DNA of 15,582 bases from Rickettsiales bacterium (GCA_947424995.1 CANDYO010000034.1:1-15582); one strand, 5' to 3'; positions 1-12,408 are shown, counted from the stretch's first letter. Notes: generated from the sequence alone by a model not told the origin. A program made the numbers and translations.

Positions 1-143
1 AAGAAATGGTGATGCCTGGAGATAACGTTAATCTTAAGGTTGAGCTAATTTCTCCGATTGCAATGAACGAAGGCTTAAGATTCGCTATTCGTGAAGGTGG
101 TCGTACCGTTGGTGCTGGCGTTGTTGCCAAAATTTTAAAATAG
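1..143 (+). CDS. tuf: Elongation factor Tu, C-terminal end (partial)
   Basis: This is the last 46 codons of the GTPase that delivers aminoacyl-tRNA to the ribosome. The window starts inside the gene, and the reading frame begins at base 3 and ends at TAG (141-143). The visible residues include the domain III signatures [24 protein letters not shown] and RTVGAGVV, which are nearly invariant at the EF-Tu C-terminus. The G domain and domain II lie outside the window, so their integrity cannot be judged. A strong intrinsic terminator follows at once, so the downstream tRNA and secE operon probably start from a separate promoter. Whether this is the tufA or tufB copy depends on the missing upstream genes. 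Confidence 0.96.
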   Translation, partial: EMVMPGDNVNLKVELISPIAMNEGLRFAIREGGRTVGAGVVAKILK

Positions 144-159
144 TTTAAGTTTTTTTATG

Positions 160-198
160 AGCTGTTTTAATGATTAAGTTCGTTAAAACAGCTTTTTT
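160..198 (+). terminator. Intrinsic terminator of tuf
   Basis: An 11-bp perfect stem (160-170 pairing with 183-193, AGCTGTTTTAA / TTAAAACAGCT) with a 12-nt loop is followed by a run of six T (193-198). It begins 16 nt after the tuf stop codon. This is the textbook Rho-independent layout on the + strand. Confidence 0.9.
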
Positions 199-272
199 GT
201 TCTGGAAAATTAAACTCTTTGAGGAACAAAGGGAATAATTAAAGAATTTCAAGTTTTTTTTAAAAAGAACGC

Positions 273-300
273 TTGCTTTATTAAAGAATAATGCTATTAA
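273..300 (+). promoter_or_regulatory. Candidate promoter for tRNA-Trp and the secE operon
   Basis: TTGCTT (273-278) and TATTAA (295-300) are separated by 16 nt, and the -10 is preceded by TGC, an extended -10 (TGn) motif. It lies about 80 nt before the tRNA, after the tuf terminator, where a promoter is needed. The same TTGCTTTA start and an AATGCT-R-TTA core recur in the candidate rplL promoter at 2940-2969, which strengthens both calls. Another -10-like word, TATACT (303-308), lies just downstream. The exact hexamer assignment is uncertain. Bases 199-272 show nothing else I can name. Confidence 0.4.
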
Positions 301-378
301 TTTATACTCCTGATCTCATGTGTGATTAGTGATGTGTTTATAGTTGTGCCAGAATTAAAAGAATTTGTAGGAATAATT

Positions 379-454
379 AGGAGCGTAGCTTAGTTGGTAG
401 AGTGTCGGTCTCCAAAACCGAAGGTCGGGGGTTCGAATCCCTCCGCTCCTGCCA
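379..454 (+). tRNA. trnW: tRNA-Trp (anticodon CCA)
   Basis: A complete cloverleaf is visible. The acceptor stem AGGAGCG (379-385) pairs with CGCTCCT (444-450). The anticodon stem TCGGT (405-409) pairs with ACCGA (417-421) around the loop CTCCAAA, placing anticodon CCA at 412-414. The T arm GGGGGTTCGAATCCCTC carries the GTTCGAATC core. The discriminator base is G451, as expected for tryptophan tRNA, and the 3' CCA (452-454) is encoded in the DNA. It sits 26 nt upstream of secE, the usual bacterial tRNA-Trp/secE linkage, and is probably processed from the operon transcript. Confidence 0.97.
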
Positions 455-480
455 CAGTTTGTATGTATTGAATTTGAGAA

Positions 481-675
481 ATGTTGAAAGTAACAGAATT
501 TATAGATCAAGTAGTAAAAGAAGCCGGTAAGATCACCTGGTCAACTAGAAAAGAAACTATGGTTTCGATGATGCTAGTTGTTGTAATGGTGGTGATTTCT
601 TCTTTGTTCTTTTTACTAGTTGATTCATCTTTAAATAAAGTAGTGCAGTTACTGTTAAAACTGGGAGTTAATTAA
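481..675 (+). CDS. secE: Preprotein translocase subunit SecE
   Basis: SecE clamps the SecY channel in the inner membrane and is essential for Sec-dependent export. The 64-residue product has the short single-span form found in most bacteria. An amphipathic cytoplasmic helix (about residues 4-18) is followed by the conserved W-S/P-T-R-K motif (WSTRKE, 20-25), one transmembrane helix (about 28-47) and a short C-terminal amphipathic tail. It starts with ATG behind only a weak GAG-like ribosome site. The stop codon is immediately followed by the nusG start, so the two are translationally linked. The tRNA-Trp, secE, nusG order is the standard bacterial arrangement. Confidence 0.95.
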   Translation: MLKVTEFIDQVVKEAGKITWSTRKETMVSMMLVVVMVVISSLFFLLVDSSLNKVVQLLLKLGVN

Positions 676-1206
676 TTGGCCTACCAATGGTATATAATTC
701 ATGTAGTTTCTGGACATGAGAAAAAAGTAGCGAAGCTGATTGAAGAGCAAGCAAGAAAGAAAAATTTGCAAGAGCAAATTCCTCAAGTTGTAGTACCAAC
801 AGAAGAAGTTGTTGAAGTAAGAAGAAATCAGAAAGTTAGTGTAGAGAAAAAATTTCTACCTGGCTATATTCTGATTAATATGGAAATGAATGACGATACC
901 TGGCATTTTGTTAGAAATGTACCAAAAGTAACTGGATTTTTAGGTGGTGGTAGTAAACCATCTCCAGTTAGTGAAGCTGAAATTAAAGCTATTTTTAAGC
1001 AAATGGAAGAAGGGTCTGTTGTAAGTAAAAACTTAATGACTTTTGAAATAGGGGAGTCGGTTAAGATTAATGACGGTCCATTTGAATCTTTCGTTGGTGT
1101 CGTTTCGGAAGTAGATGAAGAAAAATCCAGATTAAAAATATCTGTTTCTATTTTTGGTCGATCAACTCCGGTAGAGTTGGAATTTTCTCAAGTAGAGAAA
1201 GTATAA
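676..1206 (+). CDS. nusG: Transcription termination/antitermination protein NusG
   Basis: NusG binds the RNA polymerase clamp and raises processivity. Through its KOW domain it can also contact Rho or ribosomal protein S10. The 176-residue product has an N-terminal NGN domain (about 1-110) with the typical QWYIIHVVSGHEKKV opening and the FVRNVPKVTGFLGG segment. A C-terminal KOW domain (about 122-176) carries GESVKINDGPFESFVG and FGRSTPVELEF. The start is TTG, directly after the secE TAA. GGGAG (663-667), inside the end of secE, lies 8 nt upstream as ribosome-binding site, and no in-frame ATG could replace it without removing the conserved N-terminus. Length and motifs are ordinary. Confidence 0.96.
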   Translation: MAYQWYIIHVVSGHEKKVAKLIEEQARKKNLQEQIPQVVVPTEEVVEVRRNQKVSVEKKFLPGYILINMEMNDDTWHFVRNVPKVTGFLGGGSKPSPVSEAEIKAIFKQMEEGSVVSKNLMTFEIGESVKINDGPFESFVGVVSEVDEEKSRLKISVSIFGRSTPVELEFSQVEKV

Positions 1207-1241
1207 TAATAAAGAATTAATGATAAAAAGGTTAATGGTTT

Positions 1242-1670
1242 ATGGCAAAAAAAATACAAGGCTATATTAAGCTGCAAATTCCTGCTGGAAAGGCGAATCC
1301 TTCACCTCCAGTTGGTCCTGCACTTGGTCAACGTGGTTTGAACATTATGGAATTCTGTAAAGCTTTCAATGCGATGACTCAGTCAATGGAAGCCGGTGCG
1401 CCTACTCCAGTGGTGATTACATATTACGCTGATCGTACTTTTAGCGTAGTCGTTAAAAAACCGCCAGTATCATATTTTATCATTAAGGCAGCTAAAATAG
1501 CTAAAGGGTCTGATAAAACTGGCAAGGTGGAAGCAGGCACTATTACTGCAGCTCAAGTTAAAGAGATAGCGAAGCAAAAAATTGAAGATATGAATGCTTT
1601 TGATATAGAAGCAGCGTGCCAGTCTGTAATTGGTACTGCTTTATCAATGGGCGTGAAGGTGGAAGGATAA
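1242..1670 (+). CDS. rplK: 50S ribosomal protein L11
   Basis: L11 binds the GTPase-associated region of 23S rRNA and forms the base of the L7/L12 stalk. It is needed for factor-dependent GTP hydrolysis and the stringent response. The 142-residue product matches the family length. It has the N-terminal signature of alternating prolines and glycines ([22 protein letters not shown], residues 19-40) and the C-terminal RNA-binding domain ending in [16 protein letters not shown] is preceded by AAAAGG (1226-1231). The gene is 35 nt after nusG and 1 nt before rplA, so rplK and rplA are almost certainly co-translated. Confidence 0.97.
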   Translation: MAKKIQGYIKLQIPAGKANPSPPVGPALGQRGLNIMEFCKAFNAMTQSMEAGAPTPVVITYYADRTFSVVVKKPPVSYFIIKAAKIAKGSDKTGKVEAGTITAAQVKEIAKQKIEDMNAFDIEAACQSVIGTALSMGVKVEG

Positions 1671-1671
1671 A

Positions 1672-2406
1672 ATGGCAAAAGCAAAGCAAAAGCATTTAGT
1701 AAAAGGAAAAGGCGGTAAAAATATCCGTCAAGCAAGAGCTCTTGTAGAAGAGTTAAAAGAATATAGTGTAGGTGAAGCGGTTACGTTTTTAAAGAATAAT
1801 AGCTTTACTAAATTTGATTCAAGTATAGAAGTGGCGTGTGCTCTTGGGGTTGATCCTAAGCATTCTGACCAACAGGTTCGTGGTATGGTTTCGATGCCTC
1901 ATGGAACTGGTAAAAAAGTAAGAGTAGCAGTGTTTGCAAAAGAAGGAAAAGCTGAAGAAGCTAGAAAAGCTGGAGCAGATATTGTAGGTAGTGATGATTT
2001 AGTGCAAGATATCCAATCTGGAAAGATTGAGTTTGATTATTGTATCGCTACTCCTGATATGATGGGTGTAGTAGGTAAGGTAGCAAAAATTCTTGGACCT
2101 AAAGGACTAATGCCAAATCCAAAATTAGGCACGGTTACTCCTGATGTAGCTAGCGCTATTGTTAGAGCGAAAGCTGGGCAAGTAGAATTTAGAGCGGAAA
2201 AAGCAGGGATAGTTCATGCAGGTGTTGGTAAATTAAGTTTTAATGAAGCACATTTAATTGAAAATGTTCAAGCGCTATTATCAGCTGTAATTAAAGCTAA
2301 GCCAGCGGCATCAAAAGGGACTTACTTAAAAGCAGTTTATATTTCATCAAGTATGGGACCGGCTTTACCTATAGATGTAGCAAATTTATCAATGAATCAA
2401 AGTTAA
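1672..2406 (+). CDS. rplA: 50S ribosomal protein L1
   Basis: L1 forms the mobile stalk near the E site. In many bacteria it also represses translation of its own L11-L1 mRNA. The 244-residue product is typical in length. It shows the VEVACALGVDPKHSDQQVRG-type segment (here IEVACALGVDPKHSDQQVRG) in domain I, the GPKGLMPNPKLGTVT motif around residues 143-157, and a C-terminal TYLKAVYISSSMGP motif. The ATG lies 1 nt after the rplK stop, with GGAAGGA inside the rplK end as ribosome site. I could not identify the L1 autoregulatory RNA site near rplK with confidence. Confidence 0.97.
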   Translation: MAKAKQKHLVKGKGGKNIRQARALVEELKEYSVGEAVTFLKNNSFTKFDSSIEVACALGVDPKHSDQQVRGMVSMPHGTGKKVRVAVFAKEGKAEEARKAGADIVGSDDLVQDIQSGKIEFDYCIATPDMMGVVGKVAKILGPKGLMPNPKLGTVTPDVASAIVRAKAGQVEFRAEKAGIVHAGVGKLSFNEAHLIENVQALLSAVIKAKPAASKGTYLKAVYISSSMGPALPIDVANLSMNQS

Positions 2407-2418
2407 TTGGAGTTGATT

Positions 2419-2925
2419 GTGAATAGAATAGAAAAAGAACAAGCAATTAGCGATATAAGAGGGTTAGTTAGTGACCACTCTGCAACAATCATTGCTCATT
2501 ACAAAGGGCTAACTGTTGCTCAGATTCATGTTTTAAGAGGACAGCTCCGTGAATGCGGTGCTAAAATGAAAGTAATTAAGAATAGTCTTGCAAAGTTAGC
2601 TGTAGCAAATACTAATAATAAAGAGTTGGATGTTTTATTAACTGGTCCAACTGCATTGTTAGTATCAAATGATCCAGTGACTATGGCTAAAAATCTTACT
2701 AAGTTTGCAAAAGATAATGCAAATTTGGTATTGTTGGGTGGAATGGTTGATAATCAATTTGTTGATAAAAAAGCAATCAGCATGTTGTCTGAAATGCCGT
2801 CAAAAGACGAATTAAGGGCTAAGATTATTGGTCTATTAAATGCTCCAGCTACTAAATTAGTAAGAGTGCTTAAGGCGCCGGTTGAGCAGCTAGCTCGAGT
2901 GGTAGGTGCTTATTCAAATAAGTAA
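2419..2925 (+). CDS. rplJ: 50S ribosomal protein L10
   Basis: L10 anchors L7/L12 dimers to the ribosome; its C-terminal helix holds the dimers. The product is 168 residues with GTG as start. GGAG (2409-2412) lies 6 nt before this GTG, while the frame's first TTG (2407) overlaps that ribosome site and is unlikely. Conserved parts are HYKGLTVAQIHVLRGQLRECGAKMKVIKNSLAKLA (about residues 28-62) and the C-terminal PATKLVRVLKAPVEQLARVV helix. The gene begins 12 nt after rplA, with no room for a separate L10 leader. This implies transcription from the upstream operon rather than from an E. coli-like rplJ promoter. Confidence 0.95.
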   Translation: MNRIEKEQAISDIRGLVSDHSATIIAHYKGLTVAQIHVLRGQLRECGAKMKVIKNSLAKLAVANTNNKELDVLLTGPTALLVSNDPVTMAKNLTKFAKDNANLVLLGGMVDNQFVDKKAISMLSEMPSKDELRAKIIGLLNAPATKLVRVLKAPVEQLARVVGAYSNK

Positions 2926-2939
2926 TAAACTTAGGTATA

Positions 2940-2969
2940 TTGCTTTAGGTTAGAAAATGCTGTTATAGT
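2940..2969 (+). promoter_or_regulatory. Candidate rplL promoter
   Basis: TTGCTT (2940-2945), an 18-nt spacer and TATAGT (2964-2969) preceded by TG-T (extended -10) lie in the 102-nt rplJ-rplL gap. The stretch shares TTGCTTTA and AATGCT-R-TTA with the tRNA-Trp promoter candidate at 273-300. An internal promoter would help make the several copies of L7/L12 needed per ribosome. The -10 overlaps an imperfect dyad (GCTG at 2959-2962, CAGC at 2984-2987), so an attenuator hairpin is an alternative reading. Confidence 0.45.
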
Positions 2970-3027
2970 TTTTATAATTATATCAGCCTTATATTTTATT
3001 GTTAATGTTAGTTAAAAGAGGATTAAA

Positions 3028-3399
3028 ATGGTAAATTTAGCAAAAATAGCAGATGACTTGTCGGCATTAAGTGTAATGCAGGCAGCTGAGCTTGCAAAAA
3101 TGCTTGAAGAAAAATGGGGCGTTAGCGCAGCAGCACCAGTTGCAGTTGCGGCGGTTGCATCAGCAGCAGCTCCTGCAGAAGAAGCTCAAAGTGATTTTAA
3201 CGTAATTCTTGCTTCAATTGGCGATAAGAAAATTGAAGTAATTAAAGAAGTACGCGCTATCACAGGTTTAGGCTTAAAAGAAGCTAAAGATCTAGTTGAA
3301 TCTGCTCCAGCTCCTATTAAAGAATCTGTTTCAAAAGATGAAGCAAATAAGATTAAAGAGCAATTAGAAAAAGTTGGCGCTAAAATCGAAATAAAATAA
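3028..3399 (+). CDS. rplL: 50S ribosomal protein L7/L12
   Basis: L7/L12 is the multicopy acidic stalk protein that recruits EF-Tu and EF-G to the ribosome. The 123-residue product shows the three expected parts. The N-terminal dimerisation helices (about 1-33) are followed by an alanine- and proline-rich hinge (about 34-50). The globular C-terminal domain (about 54-123) carries [21 protein letters not shown] and ends in [13 protein letters not shown] follows an AGAGGA ribosome site 6 nt upstream. Base composition is richer in GC in the alanine hinge, as expected from GCA/GCG codons. It is followed by a long spacer instead of an immediate rpoB. Confidence 0.97.
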   Translation: MVNLAKIADDLSALSVMQAAELAKMLEEKWGVSAAAPVAVAAVASAAAPAEEAQSDFNVILASIGDKKIEVIKEVRAITGLGLKEAKDLVESAPAPIKESVSKDEANKIKEQLEKVGAKIEIK

Positions 3400-3417
3400 T
3401 TTAATTTATTTTTATAA

Positions 3418-3493
3418 TATACCTCTTTCAAAAATGCTTTTATAATATTTTAAAAAATAAATTAAAAGTAATTTTTTTCTTGGAAGAGGTATA
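3418..3493. repeat. Inverted repeat flanking 50 nt after rplL
   Basis: TATACCTCTT (3418-3427) is perfectly inverted at 3484-3493 (AAGAGGTATA). Pairing can extend three more steps inward (TCA with TGG, one G-U). The arms begin 19 nt after the rplL stop. The transcript could form a 13-bp stem with a large AU-rich loop, and a processing site is plausible. No T run follows. Confidence 0.5.
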
Positions 3494-3567
3494 ATTTATA
3501 TTAATTATATTGATTTATATCAAACAATAGCTTAAAACTTTATATTCTAAGTAGTTAAAATATATAT

Positions 3568-3594
3568 CATCAAAAAGGTGATGTAGTTTTTTTT
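3568..3594 (+). terminator. Weak terminator or attenuator between rplL and rpoB
   Basis: A 5-bp stem CATCA (3568-3572) / TGATG (3579-3583) with a 6-nt loop is followed by TAG and eight T (3587-3594). The stem is short, so termination would be partial at best. A partial attenuator between rplL and rpoB is known in E. coli, where it sets the ratio of ribosomal protein to polymerase mRNA. The same role here is inference. Confidence 0.4.
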
Positions 3595-3753
3595 ATTTTT
3601 GAGTTTATATATTTTAAGGGTTTGTTCTTGTCTAGCATAAAGCATTACAACAAACTAATTAATGCACAAGGTTTATTTTGATTGTAACTTTTATATCGTC
3701 ACAGCTTATATTTATAATGTTATATATATCAAAGGTCTTGAATCAATATATAT

Positions 3754-3899
3754 TAGACTTCTTTCGAAACTTTACTTCTGTTGGCAATTTGCATGCGACT
3801 TCCGTGCTCGAATTCTCATGTACTAAAATGTACACTGCGGTTCTGTGCTCTAAGTCTCCTTCAAATTTCTTAACCGAAGTGAGTTTCGAAAGAAGTCTA
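3754..3899. mobile_element. MITE-like palindromic element, 146 bp
   Basis: Perfect 18-bp terminal inverted repeats are present: TAGACTTCTTTCGAAACT at 3754-3771 and its exact reverse complement at 3882-3899. Pairing resumes just inside (ACTTC 3774-3778 with GAAGT 3876-3880). The outermost TA on each side could be a TA target duplication, as made by IS630/Tc1-type and some IS5-type transposases. Because TA is its own complement, this cannot be separated from the repeat itself. There is no transposase; the interior has GCATGC and two similar GTGCTC-containing words. The size and ends fit a non-autonomous miniature element inserted in the polymerase operon spacer. Confidence 0.7.
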
Positions 3900-3912
3900 T
3901 TCTCAGGGATTC

Positions 3913-3949
3913 AAAAATTGTTTATTGTTAAACTGCAGGAACAATTTTT
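3913..3949 (+). repeat. Hairpin in the rpoB leader
   Basis: A 10-bp perfect stem AAAAATTGTT (3913-3922) / AACAATTTTT (3940-3949) closes a 17-nt loop. It begins 13 nt after the MITE-like element. The 3' arm ends in five T but these are part of the stem, so it is a poor terminator. The role is unknown. Confidence 0.5.
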
Positions 3950-3971
3950 AAACCACTTTGAATATACAAAA

Positions 3972-3995
3972 AAATATTCCTCAAATGGAATATTT
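3972..3995. repeat. Hairpin 48 nt upstream of rpoB
   Basis: A 9-bp perfect stem AAATATTCC (3972-3980) / GGAATATTT (3987-3995) has a 6-nt loop. Preceding A residues give it a T tail only on the - strand, where there is no gene to terminate. On the + strand it would sit in the rpoB 5' leader and could affect mRNA stability. Confidence 0.5.
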
Positions 3996-4043
3996 CATCA
4001 GTATTTTACTCAGCATATTTCTTAAATTTAATTGGAGTTATCA

Positions 4044-7000
4044 ATGGTTAGTTCATTCACTGCACGTAAAAGAATTCGTAAGAGTTTTGGTAGAATTGAA
4101 CAGATTGCATCAATGCCAAATTTAATAGAACTTCAAAAAAATTCTTATAATACATTTTTGCAGGCGGATGTTGAACCAGATCAACGTAAAAATGTTGGTT
4201 TAAACCAAGTATTTACCTCTGTATTTCCAATTGAAGATTCATCAGGACAAGCCACTTTAGAATTCATTAAATATGAATTGAATGAGCCAATCTTAAGAGG
4301 TGGGAATTATTCAGCATCGCTAAAAGCAGTTTTCCGCCTAATTATTTGGGATATTGATGAAGATACTCAATCTAGAGAAATTAAGGGCATAAAAGAACAA
4401 GAAGTATTTCTTGGTGATATTCCAATGATGACCAATAATGGTACATTCGTAGTAAATGGTACTGAGAGGGTTATAGTTTCTCAGATGCACCGTTCTCCAG
4501 GCGCTTTTTTTGATCATGATCGTGGTAAAACTCATAATACTGGTAAGTTCTTATATTCAGCAAGAGTAATACCTTATCGTGGTTCATGGCTGGATTTTGA
4601 ATTCGATGCTAAAGATATATTATATTTTAGAGTTGACCGTAAACGTAAGCTTTATGCGACTTCTTTAATGCGCGCTTTGGGTATGTCCACTGGCGATATT
4701 TTGAATGAATTTTATGATAAAATTGAAATCAAGAAAAATAATAAAGGTTGGTCAATAAAATTTAATTATGACCGTATGCGTGGTGTAAAATTAAAAGCAG
4801 ATTTAATCGATGCAGAAACAGATAAAGTGGTTATTGAAGCTGGCACAAAATTAACTGCCAGAGTAATGAAAAAATTACAAGAAGATAATTTTACACAACA
4901 ATTAATTTCTTCTGAAGATTTGCTCGGTAAATATGTAGGTGAAGATATTTTTAATCCAGAATCTGGAGAAGTTTATCTAAGTGTTGGTGATGAATTAAAA
5001 GCTGATAAAATAGCATTTTTAGAAAGAGTAGAAATAGACGCGTTTACTTTGTTAGACATAGATCATGTAAACGTTGGTGCTTATATTCGTAATACTTTAT
5101 TTACTGATAAAAATAATACTCCAGAAGAAGCTTTAGTCGATATTTTTAGAGTAGTAAGACCTGGTGAGCCTTCAACAGTTGAAGGAGCTAAAGACGTATT
5201 TAATAGTTTATTCTTTGATGCAGAAAGATATGATCTTTCAGCAGTTGGAAGAGTTAAGCTTAATGCTAAATTAAACTTAGATTACCCAGAAGAGTTAACC
5301 ATTCTAACTAAAGATGATATTTTAGGGATCATTAAAACTTTAGTCCATTTAAGAGATGGTATTGGTGAAATAGATGATATTGATAATCTAGCTAATCGTA
5401 GAGTTAGAGCTGTTGGTGAAATGATAGAAAATCAATTCAGAATCGCTTTAGTACGCCTTGGTAGAGCAATCTTAGAAAGAATGGGTGCAGTAGAACTAGA
5501 TACAGTAATGCCGCATGATTTAATCAATTCTAAGCTTTTAGTGGCAACAGTGAAGGATTTTTTCACTTCTTCGCAATTATCACAGTTTATGGATCAAACT
5601 AATCCTTTATCAGAGATAACTCATAAAAGAAGAATGTCAGCTTTAGGACCTGGTGGATTAACAAGAGAAAGAGCAAGTTTTGAAGTACGTGACGTTCATC
5701 CAACTCACTATGGTCGTATTTGCCCGATTGAAACACCAGAAGGTCAAAATATTGGTCTAATCAATAGTATGGCAACTTACGCAAGAGTGAATAAATATGG
5801 CTTTATTGAAAGTCCTTATCGTCTTGTAAAAGATTCTAGAGTTACTGATGAAGTGATTTATTTATCAGCTATTGAAGAAGGTAAATATATTATAGCTCAA
5901 GCTAATGCTGATATGGATGATAAAGGCAATTTCACATCGGATTTAGTAAGCTGTCGTAAAAATGGTGAATTTATTATGGCAAGTCCAGATAATATTCATT
6001 ATATGGACGTATCACCAATGCAGATGGTTTCAGTAGCTGCTTCATTAATTCCATTCCTTGAAAACGATGATGCGAACCGTGCTTTGATGGGATCAAACAT
6101 GCAACGTCAAGCTGTGCCTCTGTTACGCGTTGATGCGCCAATAGTAGGTACCGGAATGGAGCAAATAGTTGCTGGTGATTCTGGAGCTACGGTGGTTGCT
6201 AGAGCGAATGGTATAATAGAGCAAGTTGATGGTACAAGAATAGTTATTCGTAGTACTGAAGATTCTGAAGGTGATTCTTCAGGTCTAGAAATTTATAATT
6301 TATTAAAATTTCAACGCTCAAACCATAATACATGTATTAATCAAAGACCTTTAGTAAATGTTGGCGATAAAATTGTTAAAGGCGACATTATAGCTGATGG
6401 TCCAAGTACTGATTTAGGTGAATTGGCATTGGGAAGAAATGTGTTAGTCGCTTTCATGCCATGGAATGGTTATAACTTTGAAGATTCTATTCTAATGTCT
6501 GAAAGGATAGTAAAAGATGATATTTTCACTTCTATTCATATTGAAGAATTTGAATGTGTAGCACGTGATACTAGACTTGGACCTGAAGAAGTTACTAGAG
6601 ATATACCTAATGTTAGTGAAGAACATCTTCGTCATTTGGATGAAGTTGGTATAGCTCACATAGGTGCAGAAGTTAAAGCTGGTGATATTTTAGTTGGAAA
6701 AGTTACTCCAAAGAGTGAATCACCAATGACTCCAGAAGAAAAATTATTGCGAGCTATCTTTGGTGAAAAAGCAGCAGATATGAGAGATTCTTCACTGCAT
6801 CTTCCTCCTGGAGTAAGCGGTACTATTGTTGGAGTAGAGATATTAACTAGACGTGGTATTGAAAAAGATCAAAGAGCTTTATCTATTGAGCGTCAACAAA
6901 TTGATAGACTAACAAAAGATAAAGATGATGAATTGTCAATTGTTGAAGGAGTTATCTTCTCTAGATTACAGAAAATATTACTCAATAATATTGTGGTTAA

Positions 7001-8132
7001 TGGTCCACGTGGATTAAAAGCTGGAACTGTAATTAGTGATACAATATTAGCTGATTACACTAATGGTCAATGGTGGAATATCGTAGTAGAAGACAGCAAT
7101 GCAACACTTGAAATTGAAAAAATTAGAGAAAAACATCGCTTCACTATCGATAAAATTAATAAATCATTTACTTCAAATGTTGAAAGAATTCAAGCTGGAG
7201 ATGATTTACCTCAAGGCGCTTTAAAGGTAGTAAAAATCTTTGTTGCGATGAAACATAAAGTACAGCCTGGTGATAAAATGGCTGGTCGACATGGTAATAA
7301 AGGGGTTATTTCTAGAATTTTACCTATAGAAGATATGCCTTATTTAGAAGATGGAACGATTGTAGATATTGTTTTAAACCCATTAGGTGTTCCATCACGG
7401 ATGAATATTGGACAGATTCTTGAGACTCATTTGGGTTGGGCAGCAGTTACTTTAGGTAAGCAAATAACAGCAGCATTGAATAGTTTTAACGAAAAGAAAA
7501 ATGATGTTAAGCATTTAGTTGATGTGATTTGTGATGCTTATGATGACGAAAAAATAGCTAAGGTCGTTCGTGGTTTTACAGAAGAGCAAGTGCTTGAATT
7601 AGCAGGTAATTTACAAAATGGTATTCCAATAGCAACTCCTGTATTTGATGGAGCTAAAGAATCTGACATTGTGAACATGTTGAAAAGAGTTAACTTAGAT
7701 ACTTCTGGACAAATAAGGTTAATCGATGGTCGTACAGGCGAACATTTTGAACGTAAAGTTACGATTGGCTATATTTATATGTTAAAACTACATCACTTGG
7801 TTGATGATAAGATCCATGCTCGTTCAATAGGACCATATAGTTTAGTGACTCAACAGCCTTTAGGTGGTAAGTCTCACTTTGGTGGACAAAGACTTGGGGA
7901 AATGGAATGTTGGGCGCTGCAAGCTTATGGAGCTGCTTATACCTTGCAAGAAATGCTAACGGTTAAGTCAGATGACGTGACTGGAAGAATTAAAATTTAT
8001 GACTCTATTATTCGTGGAGATAATAATTTTGAATGTGGTATACCAGAATCATTCCATGTGATGATTAAAGAACTACGTTCATTATGTTTGAATGTTGAAC
8101 TTGAACAGCAAAAAAACTACGAAATTAAGTAA
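4044..8132 (+). CDS. rpoB: DNA-directed RNA polymerase subunit beta
   Basis: This is the second largest subunit of RNA polymerase; with beta' it forms the active centre. The product has 1362 residues from ATG 4044, chosen because GGAG (4034-4037) lies 6 nt upstream. The in-frame TTG at 4032 overlaps that site. Landmarks are protrusion/lobe motifs [22 protein letters not shown] and VSQMHRSPG, the rifampicin cluster (residues 509-534), the fork loop, [15 protein letters not shown], and the active-site segment [14 protein letters not shown] with K1078 and K1086. The C-terminal clamp motif [25 protein letters not shown] is also present. In the rifampicin cluster the residues usually mutated in resistance (E. 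coli Q513, D516, H526, S531) are wild type, shifted by one. The differences from E. coli are T519 for N518 and M531 for I530. Confidence 0.98.
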   Translation: MVSSFTARKRIRKSFGRIEQIASMPNLIELQKNSYNTFLQADVEPDQRKNVGLNQVFTSVFPIEDSSGQATLEFIKYELNEPILRGGNYSASLKAVFRLIIWDIDEDTQSREIKGIKEQEVFLGDIPMMTNNGTFVVNGTERVIVSQMHRSPGAFFDHDRGKTHNTGKFLYSARVIPYRGSWLDFEFDAKDILYFRVDRKRKLYATSLMRALGMSTGDILNEFYDKIEIKKNNKGWSIKFNYDRMRGVKLKADLIDAETDKVVIEAGTKLTARVMKKLQEDNFTQQLISSEDLLGKYVGEDIFNPESGEVYLSVGDELKADKIAFLERVEIDAFTLLDIDHVNVGAYIRNTLFTDKNNTPEEALVDIFRVVRPGEPSTVEGAKDVFNSLFFDAERYDLSAVGRVKLNAKLNLDYPEELTILTKDDILGIIKTLVHLRDGIGEIDDIDNLANRRVRAVGEMIENQFRIALVRLGRAILERMGAVELDTVMPHDLINSKLLVATVKDFFTSSQLSQFMDQTNPLSEITHKRRMSALGPGGLTRERASFEVRDVHPTHYGRICPIETPEGQNIGLINSMATYARVNKYGFIESPYRLVKDSRVTDEVIYLSAIEEGKYIIAQANADMDDKGNFTSDLVSCRKNGEFIMASPDNIHYMDVSPMQMVSVAASLIPFLENDDANRALMGSNMQRQAVPLLRVDAPIVGTGMEQIVAGDSGATVVARANGIIEQVDGTRIVIRSTEDSEGDSSGLEIYNLLKFQRSNHNTCINQRPLVNVGDKIVKGDIIADGPSTDLGELALGRNVLVAFMPWNGYNFEDSILMSERIVKDDIFTSIHIEEFECVARDTRLGPEEVTRDIPNVSEEHLRHLDEVGIAHIGAEVKAGDILVGKVTPKSESPMTPEEKLLRAIFGEKAADMRDSSLHLPPGVSGTIVGVEILTRRGIEKDQRALSIERQQIDRLTKDKDDELSIVEGVIFSRLQKILLNNIVVNGPRGLKAGTVISDTILADYTNGQWWNIVVEDSNATLEIEKIREKHRFTIDKINKSFTSNVERIQAGDDLPQGALKVVKIFVAMKHKVQPGDKMAGRHGNKGVISRILPIEDMPYLEDGTIVDIVLNPLGVPSRMNIGQILETHLGWAAVTLGKQITAALNSFNEKKNDVKHLVDVICDAYDDEKIAKVVRGFTEEQVLELAGNLQNGIPIATPVFDGAKESDIVNMLKRVNLDTSGQIRLIDGRTGEHFERKVTIGYIYMLKLHHLVDDKIHARSIGPYSLVTQQPLGGKSHFGGQRLGEMECWALQAYGAAYTLQEMLTVKSDDVTGRIKIYDSIIRGDNNFECGIPESFHVMIKELRSLCLNVELEQQKNYEIK

Positions 8133-8139
8133 AAATTAA

Positions 8140-8157
8140 GGTAGCTTCAAGCTAACC
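8140..8157 (+). repeat. rpoB-rpoC intercistronic hairpin
   Basis: GGTAGCT pairs with AGCTA-A-CC around a TCA triloop, with one bulged A. It starts 7 nt after the rpoB stop in the 71-nt gap. No T run follows, so it is unlikely to stop transcription. It may mark an mRNA processing site. Confidence 0.35.
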
Positions 8158-8188
8158 ACATTAAAAGATTTAAGACTAAAATTATTAG

Positions 8189-12391
<4,203 letters not shown>

Positions 12392-12408
12392 TATCATCTA
12401 ATTTTATT

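Larger units (their letters stand above)
3400..4043 (+). other. rplL-rpoB spacer, noncoding, structured
   Basis: This 644-bp gap interrupts the L12-RNA polymerase operon and is very AT-rich. In order it holds: a long-range inverted repeat (3418-3493), an FNR-box-like palindrome (3510-3523), a weak hairpin plus T tract (3568-3594), overlapping short inverted repeats (3620-3670), a TATAAT word with a poor -35 (TTTATA, 3690-3695; TATAAT, 3713-3718), a MITE-like element (3754-3899), and two hairpins (3913-3949, 3972-3995) before the rpoB ribosome site. An open frame of 115 codons from TTG 3678 to 4025 crosses the element. It has no recognisable protein character and I treat it as chance. Confidence 0.8.

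Noticed and set aside
2407..2418. TTG start of L10 four codons earlier
   Set aside because: It overlaps GGAG at 2409-2412, which is correctly spaced for GTG 2419.
3678..4025. 115-codon open frame in the rplL-rpoB spacer
   Set aside because: TTG start without a ribosome site. It runs through the palindromic element and both leader hairpins, and the translation shows no domain or family character.
4032..4043. TTG start of RpoB four codons earlier
   Set aside because: It overlaps the GGAG ribosome site that is correctly spaced for ATG 4044.
5568..5645. Possible rifampicin resistance substitutions in RpoB
   Set aside because: The main resistance positions are wild type; the two differences from E. 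coli (Asn to Thr, Ile to Met) look like ordinary divergence.
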